Positions 8,501-16,210 of a DNA stretch of 64,000 nucleotides are shown here, piece by piece. The position numbers were made by a program, and so were the translations under genes. Origin of the DNA: Pseudomonas sp. ANT_J12. GTDB taxonomy: Bacteria > Pseudomonadota > Gammaproteobacteria > Pseudomonadales > Pseudomonadaceae. The notes beneath the pieces were generated by a model. That model worked only from the letters and a program-made list of their open reading frames with translations. It was not told where the DNA came from and ran no database searches. Where the stretch lies: positions 85,710 through 149,709 of the forward strand of contig NZ_VOBN01000015.1 in NCBI RefSeq assembly GCF_008370045.1, read 5' to 3'. Position 1 is the first letter of the stretch; every line of letters begins with the position of its first letter.

Positions 8501-10155
8501 GCGCCACGGTCGATGAGGATTTCCTTGGTGGTCTTGACCCGATACGCCGCGCCATCGCTGGCGAACACGGTGAGCATGTAGCGGCTCGGTTTGTCGGCCG
8601 CTGGCAGGTCGAGGGTCGCGTTGCCCTTGGCGTCGGTGGTCAGTTCGGTGCTGGTCAGCTCAATCGGGAATTGCCCGAGGTATTGCAGCTCGTTATCGAC
8701 CATCGACAGTTGCTGGGCGCGCAGGCTCAGGGTCAATTTGGCGTCGGCCACCGGTTTGCCGTCCGGGTACAACAGCACCAGGCTGCCTTTCACCGGTTCG
8801 CCGGTGCGGTAGTCCTGCTTGGCCAGGTTCAACGAAATTTCGAAGTGCGGCTTGATGTACTCGGCGACGCGGAAGGCGCTGCTGTAGGCCTGATCCTTGT
8901 AGCTGAAACGCAGCTCATAACCGCCCGCCACCGCGTTGTCCGGCAACTGGAAACGGCCCTGGGTGCCGGACTTGGAATCCAGCTTCAGCGCCAGGGATTG
9001 CAGCGCGGTGCCGGTAGCATCGAGCACGGTCACGTTAACGTCGGCAGCGCTCGGCGCCACGGAATCCCGGGCGTTCTTGAACTCGCGACCGACGATTTTC
9101 AGCGACACCCAATCCCCCGGCCGATACAGCGGCCGGTCGGTGAAGGCATAGAGTTTGGTGTCGTAAATTTCGCTGTCGTAATAGAAGTTCTCGGAGACAA
9201 ACACCCCGCCCTCTTCGTCTTCGCCGATCACGAACGAACGCTCGGGGCTGACGTGTTTCAGGCGCAGCAAGCCGTCGGCGTCGGTCGCACCGCTGCTCAT
9301 CACACCCAGGCCATCGGTCCACAGCACATTCACTTTCGGCACCGAACTGCCTTCGTGTTTGCGCGCGGCCCACACCAGCAATTCATCACCGGCAATCTTG
9401 CTCACCGCCACGGTGTTGGAGACGAAGACCATGGTGGTTGCGCGGTACTTGCCGATCAGCGCTTCCACCAGGTACAGGCCCGGTTTCAGGTGACCCAACG
9501 GGATGTACACATTGCCCGGTGCCACGCTGACGAATTCACTGGACGAACCGGCCAGGTTCACGCCCGCAGGCGGCTGGATCGGTTTGGCTTCCCACAGCGG
9601 ATAACGGAATTGGCTGACAACGGGCAGGCCCGGAATCAGCGCGAATTGCGGCTGAGCGTCGTAAGGCGTTGGCGCGGCAATCGCGGTGCCCATCTTCAGC
9701 TCCGGCACTTCCTCGGTGACTTGTTTGCGCGACTCGTAGGAAAACGCCCGCTGCATCACGCGCCGGGATTTGCGATACCAGTTGTCCCACAGGTACGCGA
9801 GGGTGTTCGACAGGCCTTCGCCCTTGAACTGACCGTCGCTGACCACGCGGTGCAGGTTCTTCTGGCGCTTGAGGAAATCCAGCGGCTTGTCGATGCGGTA
9901 CACGCGAATGTCGGCGCCGCCGTAAGGCTCCATGCGGAACCGGCGATAGTCGCGACCCGGCGCTTCGAGGCGCACCATCGCCTGCTCGTCGGCAGCGAAA
10001 CTGCTGTCGGCCAGCAGGAAAAAGCTTTCACCGGCCACCGGCGTATAGCCGCTCGGCTCGACGGTGTCTTCGGCGTTGACCGTGGCAATAGGAACCAACA
10101 AGGCCAACAGCAAAGGAATTTTTGAGCAGATACGCAGCATGCGGGCACCGATCAT
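5581..10155 (-). CDS. magD: Bacterial alpha-2-macroglobulin without the thioester Cys, MagD/YfaS-like
   Basis: A very large protein of 1524 residues with an N-terminal signal peptide (hydrophobic PLLLALLVPIATVNA before ED). Successive beta-sandwich (MG) domains are followed by a helical TED-like domain near residues 1055-1320. At the expected thioester site the sequence is YPYGGVEQTASR (codons 6952-6978), with Gly where thioester macroglobulins have Cys, so no covalent protease trap can form there. This matches the YfaS/MagD class, as I recall it. The start at 10155 gives an ATGA overlap with magC; an alternative ATG at 10140 would shorten the signal peptide by five residues. Probably periplasmic and envelope-linked. 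A long antisense frame lies opposite and is rejected. Confidence 0.9.
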   Translation of the reverse strand: MIGARMLRICSKIPLLLALLVPIATVNAEDTVEPSGYTPVAGESFFLLADSSFAADEQAMVRLEAPGRDYRRFRMEPYGGADIRVYRIDKPLDFLKRQKNLHRVVSDGQFKGEGLSNTLAYLWDNWYRKSRRVMQRAFSYESRKQVTEEVPELKMGTAIAAPTPYDAQPQFALIPGLPVVSQFRYPLWEAKPIQPPAGVNLAGSSSEFVSVAPGNVYIPLGHLKPGLYLVEALIGKYRATTMVFVSNTVAVSKIAGDELLVWAARKHEGSSVPKVNVLWTDGLGVMSSGATDADGLLRLKHVSPERSFVIGEDEEGGVFVSENFYYDSEIYDTKLYAFTDRPLYRPGDWVSLKIVGREFKNARDSVAPSAADVNVTVLDATGTALQSLALKLDSKSGTQGRFQLPDNAVAGGYELRFSYKDQAYSSAFRVAEYIKPHFEISLNLAKQDYRTGEPVKGSLVLLYPDGKPVADAKLTLSLRAQQLSMVDNELQYLGQFPIELTSTELTTDAKGNATLDLPAADKPSRYMLTVFASDGAAYRVKTTKEILIDRGAASFSLRAPQRFSAVGDKVAFSYMNEGGSEQTKAVTPSSYSWVRLEDQTSGDGKLTAKDKGFSVAFARPGTYNLTLKDDHGRVVGATGHSVTGEGVKAVPGTVEIVLDKPEYKAGDEAMALITFPEPVSDALLSLERDKVEATALLSKGADWLKMEKLSDTQYRARIAVKDNFAPNLTFSVLYTKGGQYSFQNAGIKVITPQIDVAIATDKASYQPGDTVSVDLTTQFAGKPIPAHLTVSVVDEMIYALQPEVAPTIDQFFYHPRRNNVRTSASLSFISYDVALPGSPGAPGKANRSERGVKVLERPRREDVDTAAWQPELITDANGKTRFTFKMPDSLTRWRITARAIADDGQVGQKKQFVRSEKPLYLKWSGPTKFRNGDKPALGVFAFSQAEKPVKAELVIHYGGAEQRMPVTLNSGINYIALPAFALASGDWTAELVQDGKTADALAVRLTATGEGWQVTQSQVVDALSGDTALTLPADATDIRLRLDDSPQALFRSALDDLLSYPYGGVEQTASRLLPLSIAYPSLSSNPQVRDRLRLIMQNSRLRLVQMAGPSASFTWWGQDGEPDAFLTAYAYYADWYASKALELSLPPEHWQRVLEVYSKQAKNTPLLQRALILSFAKQMQLPVNTLLSGLMDDLAKAGDGNAANLMDDGEDSLVMSDPDSALGLAAARALTASLAKQSKVTLPDAFNRQVPDAQQRLAVSSQPFAEALNLSLQAFDQAHAQQLLQRLLPQQSTLERALALSWLQHSIEQASPTIALAPGEGWKKNYGSTGEMYWTWQGATPVPAALSLTGTQERPLRAALSYQTQQPAIDPMAVTITRRLSRLVPGDEAFEFKLEAVGTKPLSSDSLYLDEVIITSKAAKPLRYGMIEVPLPPGADVERTTWGIKLLGKAGTEPTALEKARFEPGQLAYAIPVDALSGELRVRHLVRFSQKGQFNLPPVRFTQVYAPQHQAQEQKPALGQVTVN

Positions 10156-10790
10156 TGGGAGAGAAAGTTCAGTCGATAGACGCCGATGAAGTTGGGGTTG
10201 GCTGCGTCGGGTATCCATCGGGTGTCCTTCCATGTCATGAGTTGCTGCAGGCTCGCGGATCGCATGCCGTTGTCAGTGGGGGTGGTGGTGCCGGTGTGAT
10301 AGGCGATGTAGCGACCCATCCAGATCATCAGGTGCTGGTCGTCGCCCTGATCGAAAAACATCAGGTCGCCGGGCCGGGCCTGGGACACGTCGCGGCTGAC
10401 CAGATGGCTGTTGAACTGAATCAATTTGATCGCGTTGACGTACGGCCCGACCTTGCCGCCGCCCTGCTGCCATTGCTGGGCGAGGCCGCGCTGGGCCTCG
10501 CTCAGTTGCAGTTCCGGCGGCAGGTAGCGGTTGGACAGGCCATTGCTGCGCAGCCATTTGTCGTCATGGACTTTCAGCGCTTCGTTGGCGGCGAAACGCA
10601 CCAGGCCCGCGCAATCCTGCTGGAACCAGCGCGGGCTCGGGCCTTGGGTCAGTTGTTCCTGGGCGATGCGCACGAACCAGGCGCGGAACACCTGGGATTG
10701 CTGCGCATCCAACGGCGCGGCTTCGGTGGCGAACACCCGACTGCCCAGCAACATCGCCAGCAGGCCGAGGCCTCGGATAAGGGCTGTCAC
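10152..10790 (-). CDS. magC: DUF1175 protein, MagC/YfaT-like, with NlpC/P60-like residues
   Basis: The protein has 212 residues from a GTG at 10790 that overlaps the magB stop (GTGA). A signal peptide (ALIRGLGLLAMLLGSRVFA) precedes the mature part. The family is annotated as unknown, but the sequence shows QDCAGLVRFAANE around Cys60, then RPGDLMFF, QHLMIWMG with His153 and IAYHTG with His165. That is the order and spacing style of NlpC/P60 cysteine peptidases (Cys, His, third polar residue). It could therefore cut peptidoglycan stem peptides or a partner protein; this is inference. E. coli YfaT is about 207 residues. It lies between magB and magD with overlapping stops, so expression is coupled. 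Confidence 0.82.
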   Translation of the reverse strand: MTALIRGLGLLAMLLGSRVFATEAAPLDAQQSQVFRAWFVRIAQEQLTQGPSPRWFQQDCAGLVRFAANEALKVHDDKWLRSNGLSNRYLPPELQLSEAQRGLAQQWQQGGGKVGPYVNAIKLIQFNSHLVSRDVSQARPGDLMFFDQGDDQHLMIWMGRYIAYHTGTTTPTDNGMRSASLQQLMTWKDTRWIPDAANPNFIGVYRLNFLSQ

Positions 10791-12523
10791 AGGGCTTTCC
10801 ACTCCAGCGGCAACCATTGCCAGTGGCCGTCGGGCTCGCTGCCTTTTGGCAGAGTCAGCGCATATTTGCCGTAACCGCCGAGCTTGCGCAGTTTCGGGAT
10901 CAGGTAGGTTTGCGCGGCGTTGTAGAACACCGGTTCCATGTCCTGGGGCAGGCTGTCGAGGGTTTCCTGTTGCATCAGTTGCGCCATGGAATCCGGGCCG
11001 AAGTAGACCGGCATCAGCAGGTCTTTCGGCACCACGTCGGCCATCGGCGGGAAGCGTTTGTCGAGGGTGCCGAGGGCTTTATCCACCAGCTTGTCGTCGA
11101 GGGAAAACAGCAGGGTCGAACCGTGGCGCGCCAGACTGACCTTCATGAAGGCCTTGCCGGTGATCGCGTCCGGGTTCTCGGCGTCCTTGGCTTTATAAGG
11201 ACCGAAGTTGGAGCTGACCTGACGCTGCCACTGATGGCTTTCGCCTTCCGTTTTCTCGACCACCGGGAAGGCGTGTTCTTCGACGTTGCCTTCATAGGCG
11301 CCGACCATCGAGCCAAACAGGTTGCCCAGGTCGCCGTCGAGTTTGGCGCTGTCGCTGTCATTCAGGCTGGCCACCAGCAGCGGCGTGTACAGCCGCGAAT
11401 CGGCGTACCAGCACAGGCCCGCCGCGCCGGCCATGTGTTCGGTCAGGGCCTGGGCGACTTTTTCTTCGGCGCCGAGTTTGACCAGCAGCGGTTTCTGTTG
11501 CTCCGCCGCCAGCGGCAAGGCTACGCAAGCACTGGCGCCCATCGGCATGGCTTGCCAGATCGGTTTGAAATCGAAGTCCGGCTGGTTATCCAGTTCGTCC
11601 ATGGCGAGGAAGCTGTGCCAGCCCTTGTCGTCCATGTCGAAACGCAGGCCGGCGAAGTTCGGGATGAAGCGCTGATAACCCATGGCCAATACGCTGGCGT
11701 TGACCGACAGGCGTTGCTTCACTTCCGGCGCGCGGGGTTGCAGGCCGAAGGCTTCGGGGAACAGTTTTTGGCCGCCGAGCAGGGCTTCCAGCGACTGAGT
11801 CGAAACCATGCCCGGTTCATCGACCGGACCATGGCCGCCTTCGTACAGCTTGGCCGGGTTCGACAGCACCACCAGTTTGTCGCCATGGGAGGCGAACAGC
11901 AGCGCTTTGGTGGCGTTGTAGGTCAGTTGATAGAGCGCCACGTCGTCGGTGCCGACTTTCACGGTGCCGACCTGAGTCAGTTGCGTGTCATCCAGCGCGA
12001 CTTTGGCCAACGGCTCCAGCAGCTTGGCCAGGCCACCGCGATCCATCACCAACAGGAAATCTTTGAGTCGACCGTCCGCCCCACGCCACAGCGCCACGTC
12101 TGCCGGTTGATCGAAGAGTTGCTCGATCAGGCTGTCCTGCAATTTCAGGTCATGTTCGTAAATGATCCGCCGCAGGCTGCCGATCAAGCCGAGGCGATCG
12201 GCGTGGGCTTCGTAATAGAAGACGAAATCTTCGGTCAGGGTTTCCTTGAGGAACGGCACGGCCAGCAAGTCCTTGGGCAATTGGCTCAAGGAATGGGTTT
12301 CCAGCAGACCGTCCGGGCGGCCCATGCCCAGTTTGTCACTGGCCAACACCGCCAGCGGCTCTTTGGGTTTGTGCATGAACCAGCCCAACCCGCCCGCCAC
12401 ACCAGCCACCAGGCACAGCCCGATCAGCACGGCAGGCCAGCGCCGTGGAGGTTTGGCGGCAGGGGTTTCGGCGGCCGGAGAAGCCGCTGGTGAAATCGTG
12501 TTATCGCTCATGTTCACGCTCAT
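10787..12523 (-). CDS. magB: DUF2138 membrane-anchored protein, MagB/YfaA-like
   Basis: The protein has 578 residues (E. coli YfaA about 562). A short Pro/Ala-rich cytoplasmic tail is followed by one membrane segment (WPAVLIGLCLVAGVAGGLGW, about residues 29-48) and a large periplasmic domain of unknown function. The start is uncertain: ATG at 12523 or ATG at 12511, neither with a strong ribosome-binding site. It lies 39 bases downstream of magA and overlaps magC by four bases. It may hold the macroglobulin complex at the inner membrane; that is inferred from its topology and position only. Confidence 0.78.
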   Translation of the reverse strand: MSVNMSDNTISPAASPAAETPAAKPPRRWPAVLIGLCLVAGVAGGLGWFMHKPKEPLAVLASDKLGMGRPDGLLETHSLSQLPKDLLAVPFLKETLTEDFVFYYEAHADRLGLIGSLRRIIYEHDLKLQDSLIEQLFDQPADVALWRGADGRLKDFLLVMDRGGLAKLLEPLAKVALDDTQLTQVGTVKVGTDDVALYQLTYNATKALLFASHGDKLVVLSNPAKLYEGGHGPVDEPGMVSTQSLEALLGGQKLFPEAFGLQPRAPEVKQRLSVNASVLAMGYQRFIPNFAGLRFDMDDKGWHSFLAMDELDNQPDFDFKPIWQAMPMGASACVALPLAAEQQKPLLVKLGAEEKVAQALTEHMAGAAGLCWYADSRLYTPLLVASLNDSDSAKLDGDLGNLFGSMVGAYEGNVEEHAFPVVEKTEGESHQWQRQVSSNFGPYKAKDAENPDAITGKAFMKVSLARHGSTLLFSLDDKLVDKALGTLDKRFPPMADVVPKDLLMPVYFGPDSMAQLMQQETLDSLPQDMEPVFYNAAQTYLIPKLRKLGGYGKYALTLPKGSEPDGHWQWLPLEWKAL

Positions 12524-12562
12524 GTTCCCAAAGCTCAGCAGTTCATCCGTGGAGCGGGATGC

Positions 12563-13354
12563 TTAATAGTTGAAAGTCTTGACCAGCAACAGGTCACCGA
12601 TGGCCCGCAGGGGCACGATGAAGGTCTCGCGTTTTTCGTCGACGGTGTTTTCGTTGAGCACCAGGTTGATCTGCGAGGTGATGACCTCGTTCTGGTTGCT
12701 GGTCTCATCGAAGTTATAGCCTTCGCTGCCGAAGTTGCCCCAATAGTTCACGTAAACCAGATAGGTGCCGTGCATCGGCGCGGTCATGGTGAACATTTCC
12801 GGGCCGGGACCATCGACGCCGTCCGGGTCCAGGCCGCCGCCGTTGGTCAACGCCGTATGGGCGAAAAACGCGTGCTGGCCGTCCGGGGTAATGATGTGCA
12901 AGTCGAGTTCGGCTTTCGGGTCGTCCCAACCCAGCACCACGCGAATCCGCGCCGGGGTGCGCAGGTTGTTGGCTTCATAGAATTGAACGCGCTTGAGGGA
13001 TTTGCCTTCGGCGCTGCGCACTTCGACGCTGTTGGAGCCGGCGCCAAAGGCATACGGCCGGGCGAAACGCCCTTCGTCGTCGGTGTACAGGTTCAGTGGA
13101 TTGCCGTTGACCGCCAGCGTGTGCGGCCCGCGCTGGGTGCCGATGGCCTTGAGCTGGCCTTCGATCATCGTGCGATTGCGCTGGATGCCGCGGTCGATGG
13201 GCGGCGTGGGATAGGCGACTTGCGGGTTTTCACTGCGGTCCAGCAAGCCGTTGTAACGCCAGCCGCCTACCGGCTCCGACAACTCGGCCGTCGGCTCCGC
13301 CCGGGCCGCGCAGGCCCAGACCAGCATGATCAGCAGTGAAAGAAAGCAACGCAT
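12563..13354 (-). CDS. magA: Periplasmic DUF2135 protein, MagA-like (second copy)
   Basis: The protein has 263 residues with a signal peptide (FLSLLIMLVWACAARA). The ATG at 13354 is preceded by GGAGG six bases upstream, which decides the start against the ATG at 13375. It shares its plan with the last gene of the operon: an EPVGGWRYNG opening, a VVLGWDDPKAELDLHIITPDG core and a HGTYLVYVNYWGN segment, so the two are paralogues. It is the first gene of the operon and follows a possible promoter at 13405-13434. The ribosome-binding site reads GCAGGAGGC, whose GGA is the kind of site RsmA/RsmE proteins bind; I recall Gac/Rsm control of the P. aeruginosa operon. Confidence 0.8.
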   Translation of the reverse strand: MRCFLSLLIMLVWACAARAEPTAELSEPVGGWRYNGLLDRSENPQVAYPTPPIDRGIQRNRTMIEGQLKAIGTQRGPHTLAVNGNPLNLYTDDEGRFARPYAFGAGSNSVEVRSAEGKSLKRVQFYEANNLRTPARIRVVLGWDDPKAELDLHIITPDGQHAFFAHTALTNGGGLDPDGVDGPGPEMFTMTAPMHGTYLVYVNYWGNFGSEGYNFDETSNQNEVITSQINLVLNENTVDEKRETFIVPLRAIGDLLLVKTFNY

Positions 13355-13404
13355 GTGACGCCTCCTGCCATGCACAACGAAACCCTGCGCCCGGTCCTCG
13401 GCGC

Positions 13405-13434
13405 GTTACAGCTGCAAAAACTGCGTTTCGTCAA
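13405..13434 (-). promoter_or_regulatory. Possible sigma-70 promoter of the mag operon
   Basis: On the minus strand TTGACG (13434-13429) and TGTAAC (13410-13405) are separated by 18 bases. They match the -35 and -10 consensus at 5/6 and 4/6. The implied start site would leave a leader of about 45 bases before magA. The match is moderate and untested. Confidence 0.35.
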
Positions 13435-13544
13435 AATGACCCATGACTATCGGGTCGTAGAAGGCACGAAGGTTAGCGATGTAGCGATTTTTTAACAATC
13501 AGATACATCTTTATTTGTGGTGAAAATCACGGTGATTGTTGGGT

Positions 13545-13609
13545 GTGAGCCGAATAGCGGGGTTATTCGGCTCACGGGATGAGCCGAATAAGACTATTAT
13601 TCGGCTCAT
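13545..13609. promoter_or_regulatory. Two tandem palindromes upstream of the Fic gene (likely operator)
   Basis: Two perfect inverted repeats share the same half-site. The first is GTGAGCCGAATA, 7 bases, TATTCGGCTCAC (13545-13575). The second is ATGAGCCGAATAA, 5 bases, TTATTCGGCTCAT (13579-13609). Centre-to-centre distance is 34 bp, about three helical turns, and the second ends 22 bases before the Fic start codon. A TATTAT (13595-13600) inside the second could be a -10 element. No run of T follows, so they are not intrinsic terminators. A dimeric DNA-binding protein, perhaps the Fic protein through its C-terminal winged helix, is the natural candidate to bind here. Confidence 0.7.
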
Positions 13610-13631
13610 TGACCTTGGAGTACCCGAATTC

Positions 13632-14771
13632 ATGGCGTCGCACTGGATCTGGCAACAGCCCGACTGGCCGAACTTCAATTGGCAGGCCGACCGCTTGGCG
13701 CCGCTATTGCGCGAGTGCGTGCAGGCGCAAGGTCGGTTGATGGGGATGGCCAGTTCCGTGGGCAGTTCGTTGAGCGCCCAGAGCGAACTGGACGCACTGC
13801 TGCAGAACATCGTGACGTCCTCGGCTATTGAAGGCGAAACGCTGAATGTCGGCTCGGTTCGCTCATCCCTGGCGCGGCGCTTGGGGCTGGAACAGCTCGA
13901 CGACGATCACGTCAGCCAACGCAGCGAAGGGCTGGCGCAGTTGATGCTCGATGCCACCCAGCAGTTTGCGCAGCCCCTGACGTTGGAGCGATTGCTGGAA
14001 TGGCATGCGTGGCTGTTTCCGGATCAGGAAGCGGACTTCTCTGCCCATTCGGTCCGGGTCGGTGCATTACGCGGTGATGAGCCGATGCAGGTGGTTTCAG
14101 GACGACTCGACAGGCCGACCGTTCACTTCGAGGCACCACCTCGCCTGGGCCTTGAGCAGCAATTGAACACTTTCCTCACCTGGTTTGAAGACAGTCGGAG
14201 CCAGGAACAGCTCGATCCATTGCTGCGGGCCGGGATTGCGCACTTCTGGTTCGTCACCCTGCATCCCTTCGATGACGGCAACGGGCGCCTGACGCGTACC
14301 ATTACCGATCTGGCATTGGCCCAGGGCGAAGCGCTGGCCATTCGTTTTTATGCGATGTCGGCGAGCATCCTTGAGGATCGCGCCGGGTACTACCGAGTGC
14401 TGGAAGCCAGTCAGAAGGCAACATCGGACATCACCGAGTGGCTGGAATGGTTCCTGAAAACCCTGCTGCGCAGCTTGCAACAGGCGATGGCGCGGATTGA
14501 ATCCGTGCTGGGCAAGGCGCGGTTCTGGCAGGTGCATCGAGAATCAACGTTGACGGCGGAGCAGGCCAAGGTGCTGAACCGCTTGCTGGATGGCGGGGAG
14601 CGCGGTTTCGAGCAAGGGATCAGCGCGGCGCAATATCAGGCGGTGGCGAAGGTGTCCAAGGCGACGGCGACGCGTCATCTGGCTGAATTGCTGGAAAAGG
14701 GCTGTCTCCAACGCCTTCCTGGTGGCGGGCGCAGTACGCGCTACGCAATTAACCATCCTGGCGTTGATTGA
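13632..14771 (+). CDS. Fic-domain protein with N-terminal DUF4172 and C-terminal winged helix
   Basis: The protein has 379 residues from the ATG at 13632 (GGAG 12 bases upstream; the N-terminus MASHWIWQQPDWPNF is the usual start of this family). The order is a DUF4172-type N-terminal domain, an inhibitory-helix motif SSAIEGE at residues 63-69, the canonical Fic motif HPFDDGNGR with His211, and a winged-helix-like C-terminus (AVAKVSKATATRHLAELLEKG). Fic enzymes usually move AMP from ATP onto Ser/Thr/Tyr hydroxyls, and the N-terminal (S/T)xxxE(G/N) helix holds them inactive. All catalytic residues are present. The target is unknown; the DNA-binding tail and the palindromes upstream suggest it also acts as a regulator. 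It stands alone, divergent from the mag operon. Confidence 0.88.
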   Translation: MASHWIWQQPDWPNFNWQADRLAPLLRECVQAQGRLMGMASSVGSSLSAQSELDALLQNIVTSSAIEGETLNVGSVRSSLARRLGLEQLDDDHVSQRSEGLAQLMLDATQQFAQPLTLERLLEWHAWLFPDQEADFSAHSVRVGALRGDEPMQVVSGRLDRPTVHFEAPPRLGLEQQLNTFLTWFEDSRSQEQLDPLLRAGIAHFWFVTLHPFDDGNGRLTRTITDLALAQGEALAIRFYAMSASILEDRAGYYRVLEASQKATSDITEWLEWFLKTLLRSLQQAMARIESVLGKARFWQVHRESTLTAEQAKVLNRLLDGGERGFEQGISAAQYQAVAKVSKATATRHLAELLEKGCLQRLPGGGRSTRYAINHPGVD

Positions 14772-14805
14772 TGCCACAACGATCCGTAGCAGCCTGCGCT
14801 CGGAT

Positions 14806-14873
14806 TGTAGGAGCAAGGCTTGCCCGCGATGGCGGTCTTGAGGATGCTATCGCGGGCAAGCCTTGCTCCTACA
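14806..14873. repeat. REP/REPIN pair (GTAGGAGCAAGGCTTGCCCG family)
   Basis: A direct and an inverted copy of TGTAGGAGCAAGGCTTGCCC face each other across a short loop and can form a long hairpin. It lies between the Fic gene and xseB; the rest of this 221-bp gap shows only the xseB leader. Confidence 0.9.
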
Positions 14874-14992
14874 AAACGAACGCAGGCTTCGCCAGCGGCT
14901 ACAAAGGTTGCGTCAAAACCCCCGCTCATTTGCCCATACCCCCCATGTCTGCTAGTGTCGCGCCGGTTTAACGTCAACCGGAAATAGCCGCC

Positions 14993-15235
14993 ATGGCCCG
15001 CAAAAAAGCTGCACTGGATTTCGAACAATCCCTCGCTGACCTGCAAACGCTGGTAGAGCGACTGGAGAACGGCGAGTTGTCGCTGGAAGACTCGCTGACG
15101 GCTTTCGAGCAAGGCATCGGTCTGACCCGCGATTGCCAGGCAGCACTGGCCCAGGCTGAGCAAAAGGTTCAAGTGCTGCTCGAGCGTGATGGCGAGCTGG
15201 CCGAGGAACCCTTTGAAGCGGATCAGCCAGAATGA
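14993..15235 (+). CDS. xseB: Exodeoxyribonuclease VII small subunit
   Basis: The 80-residue protein has the typical XseB features: FEQSLADLQTLVERLENGEL and SLEDSLTAFEQGIGLTRDCQ form the two-helix hairpin that binds the XseA large subunit. Exonuclease VII degrades single-stranded DNA into oligonucleotides in repair and recombination. Its stop overlaps the ispA start by four bases, the conserved xseB-ispA-dxs arrangement of gammaproteobacteria. The large subunit is not in the window. Length and sequence are normal. Confidence 0.97.
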   Translation: MARKKAALDFEQSLADLQTLVERLENGELSLEDSLTAFEQGIGLTRDCQAALAQAEQKVQVLLERDGELAEEPFEADQPE

Positions 15236-16119
15236 TTGCAGCGTATTCGGCGACCAGCCAGGCCCGCGTTAACGCAGCGCTGGAAACCCTGTTCAACCCG
15301 CCAAGCCCCGAGCTCGCCCGCCTCTATGACGCCATGCGCTACAGCGTGATGAATGGCGGCAAGCGCGTGCGTCCGCTGCTGGCCTACGCCGCGTGCGAAG
15401 CGCTGGGCGGCAAGGCTGAGCAGGCCAACGGCGCAGCGTGTGCGGTGGAGCTGATCCACGCCTATTCCCTGGTACACGACGATTTGCCGGCGATGGACGA
15501 CGACGATTTGCGTCGCGGCCAACCGACCACCCACAAGAAATTCGATGAAGCCTGCGCGATCCTCGCCGGTGACGGCTTGCAAAGCCTGGCGTTCAGCGCC
15601 CTGCTCGACCCGCGCCTGAGCACCTCGGACGCAGAGATTCTTTTGCAAATGGTCAGCGCCCTGGCGTTGGCCGCAGGCCCGGCGGGTATGGTCGGCGGTC
15701 AGGCCATCGACCTTGGCTCGGTGGGCTTGAAGCTGGATCAGAAAGCCCTTGAATACATGCACCGGCACAAGACCGGCGCGCTGATCGAGGTCAGCGTCAA
15801 ACTCGGCGCCCTGGCCAGTGGTCGCGCCGAGAAAGACGAACTGAAGTCCTTGCAGACCTATGCACAGGCCATCGGCCTCGCGTTTCAGGTGCAGGACGAC
15901 ATTCTCGACGTCGAAAGTGACACCGAAACCCTCGGCAAACGCCAGGGCGCCGATATCGCGCGCGACAAGCCGACCTACCCGGCCCTGCTCGGTCTCGACG
16001 CGGCCAAGGCTTATGCCCTGGAATTGCGCGATCAGGCCCTGCATGCGCTGCGACCGTTTGACGCGGCCGCCGAGCCTTTACGCGATCTGGCCCGCTATAT
16101 CGTCGAACGACGTAGCTGA
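15232..16119 (+). CDS. ispA: Farnesyl diphosphate synthase
   Basis: The 295-residue protein makes farnesyl diphosphate from dimethylallyl/geranyl diphosphate and isopentenyl diphosphate, feeding ubiquinone, undecaprenyl phosphate and heme side chains. Both aspartate-rich motifs are present: DDLPAMDDDD from residue 83, with the two-residue insertion of type II bacterial enzymes, and DDILD near residue 222. The MNGGKRVRPLL stretch near residue 40 binds diphosphate. The ATG overlaps the xseB stop and dxs follows after 91 bases, so the substrate-supplying and substrate-using enzymes are co-transcribed. Confidence 0.97.
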   Translation: MIAAYSATSQARVNAALETLFNPPSPELARLYDAMRYSVMNGGKRVRPLLAYAACEALGGKAEQANGAACAVELIHAYSLVHDDLPAMDDDDLRRGQPTTHKKFDEACAILAGDGLQSLAFSALLDPRLSTSDAEILLQMVSALALAAGPAGMVGGQAIDLGSVGLKLDQKALEYMHRHKTGALIEVSVKLGALASGRAEKDELKSLQTYAQAIGLAFQVQDDILDVESDTETLGKRQGADIARDKPTYPALLGLDAAKAYALELRDQALHALRPFDAAAEPLRDLARYIVERRS

Positions 16120-16210
16120 CAGCGTATCCGCCAAAAAAGAGTAACGCGTGGGCAGGGGCCGATGCATCGGGTAAACTGCCGCCTCTTCTATACCTATAAC
16201 GATTCGCCTG

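Noticed and set aside
5494..10125. A 1543-residue open frame antisense to magD
   Set aside because: It mirrors magD codon structure in a GC-rich gene, has no start signal and is full of Arg/Gln/His low-complexity; a shadow.
10817..12493. A 558-residue frame antisense to magB
   Set aside because: Shadow of the DUF2138 gene, no ribosome-binding site.
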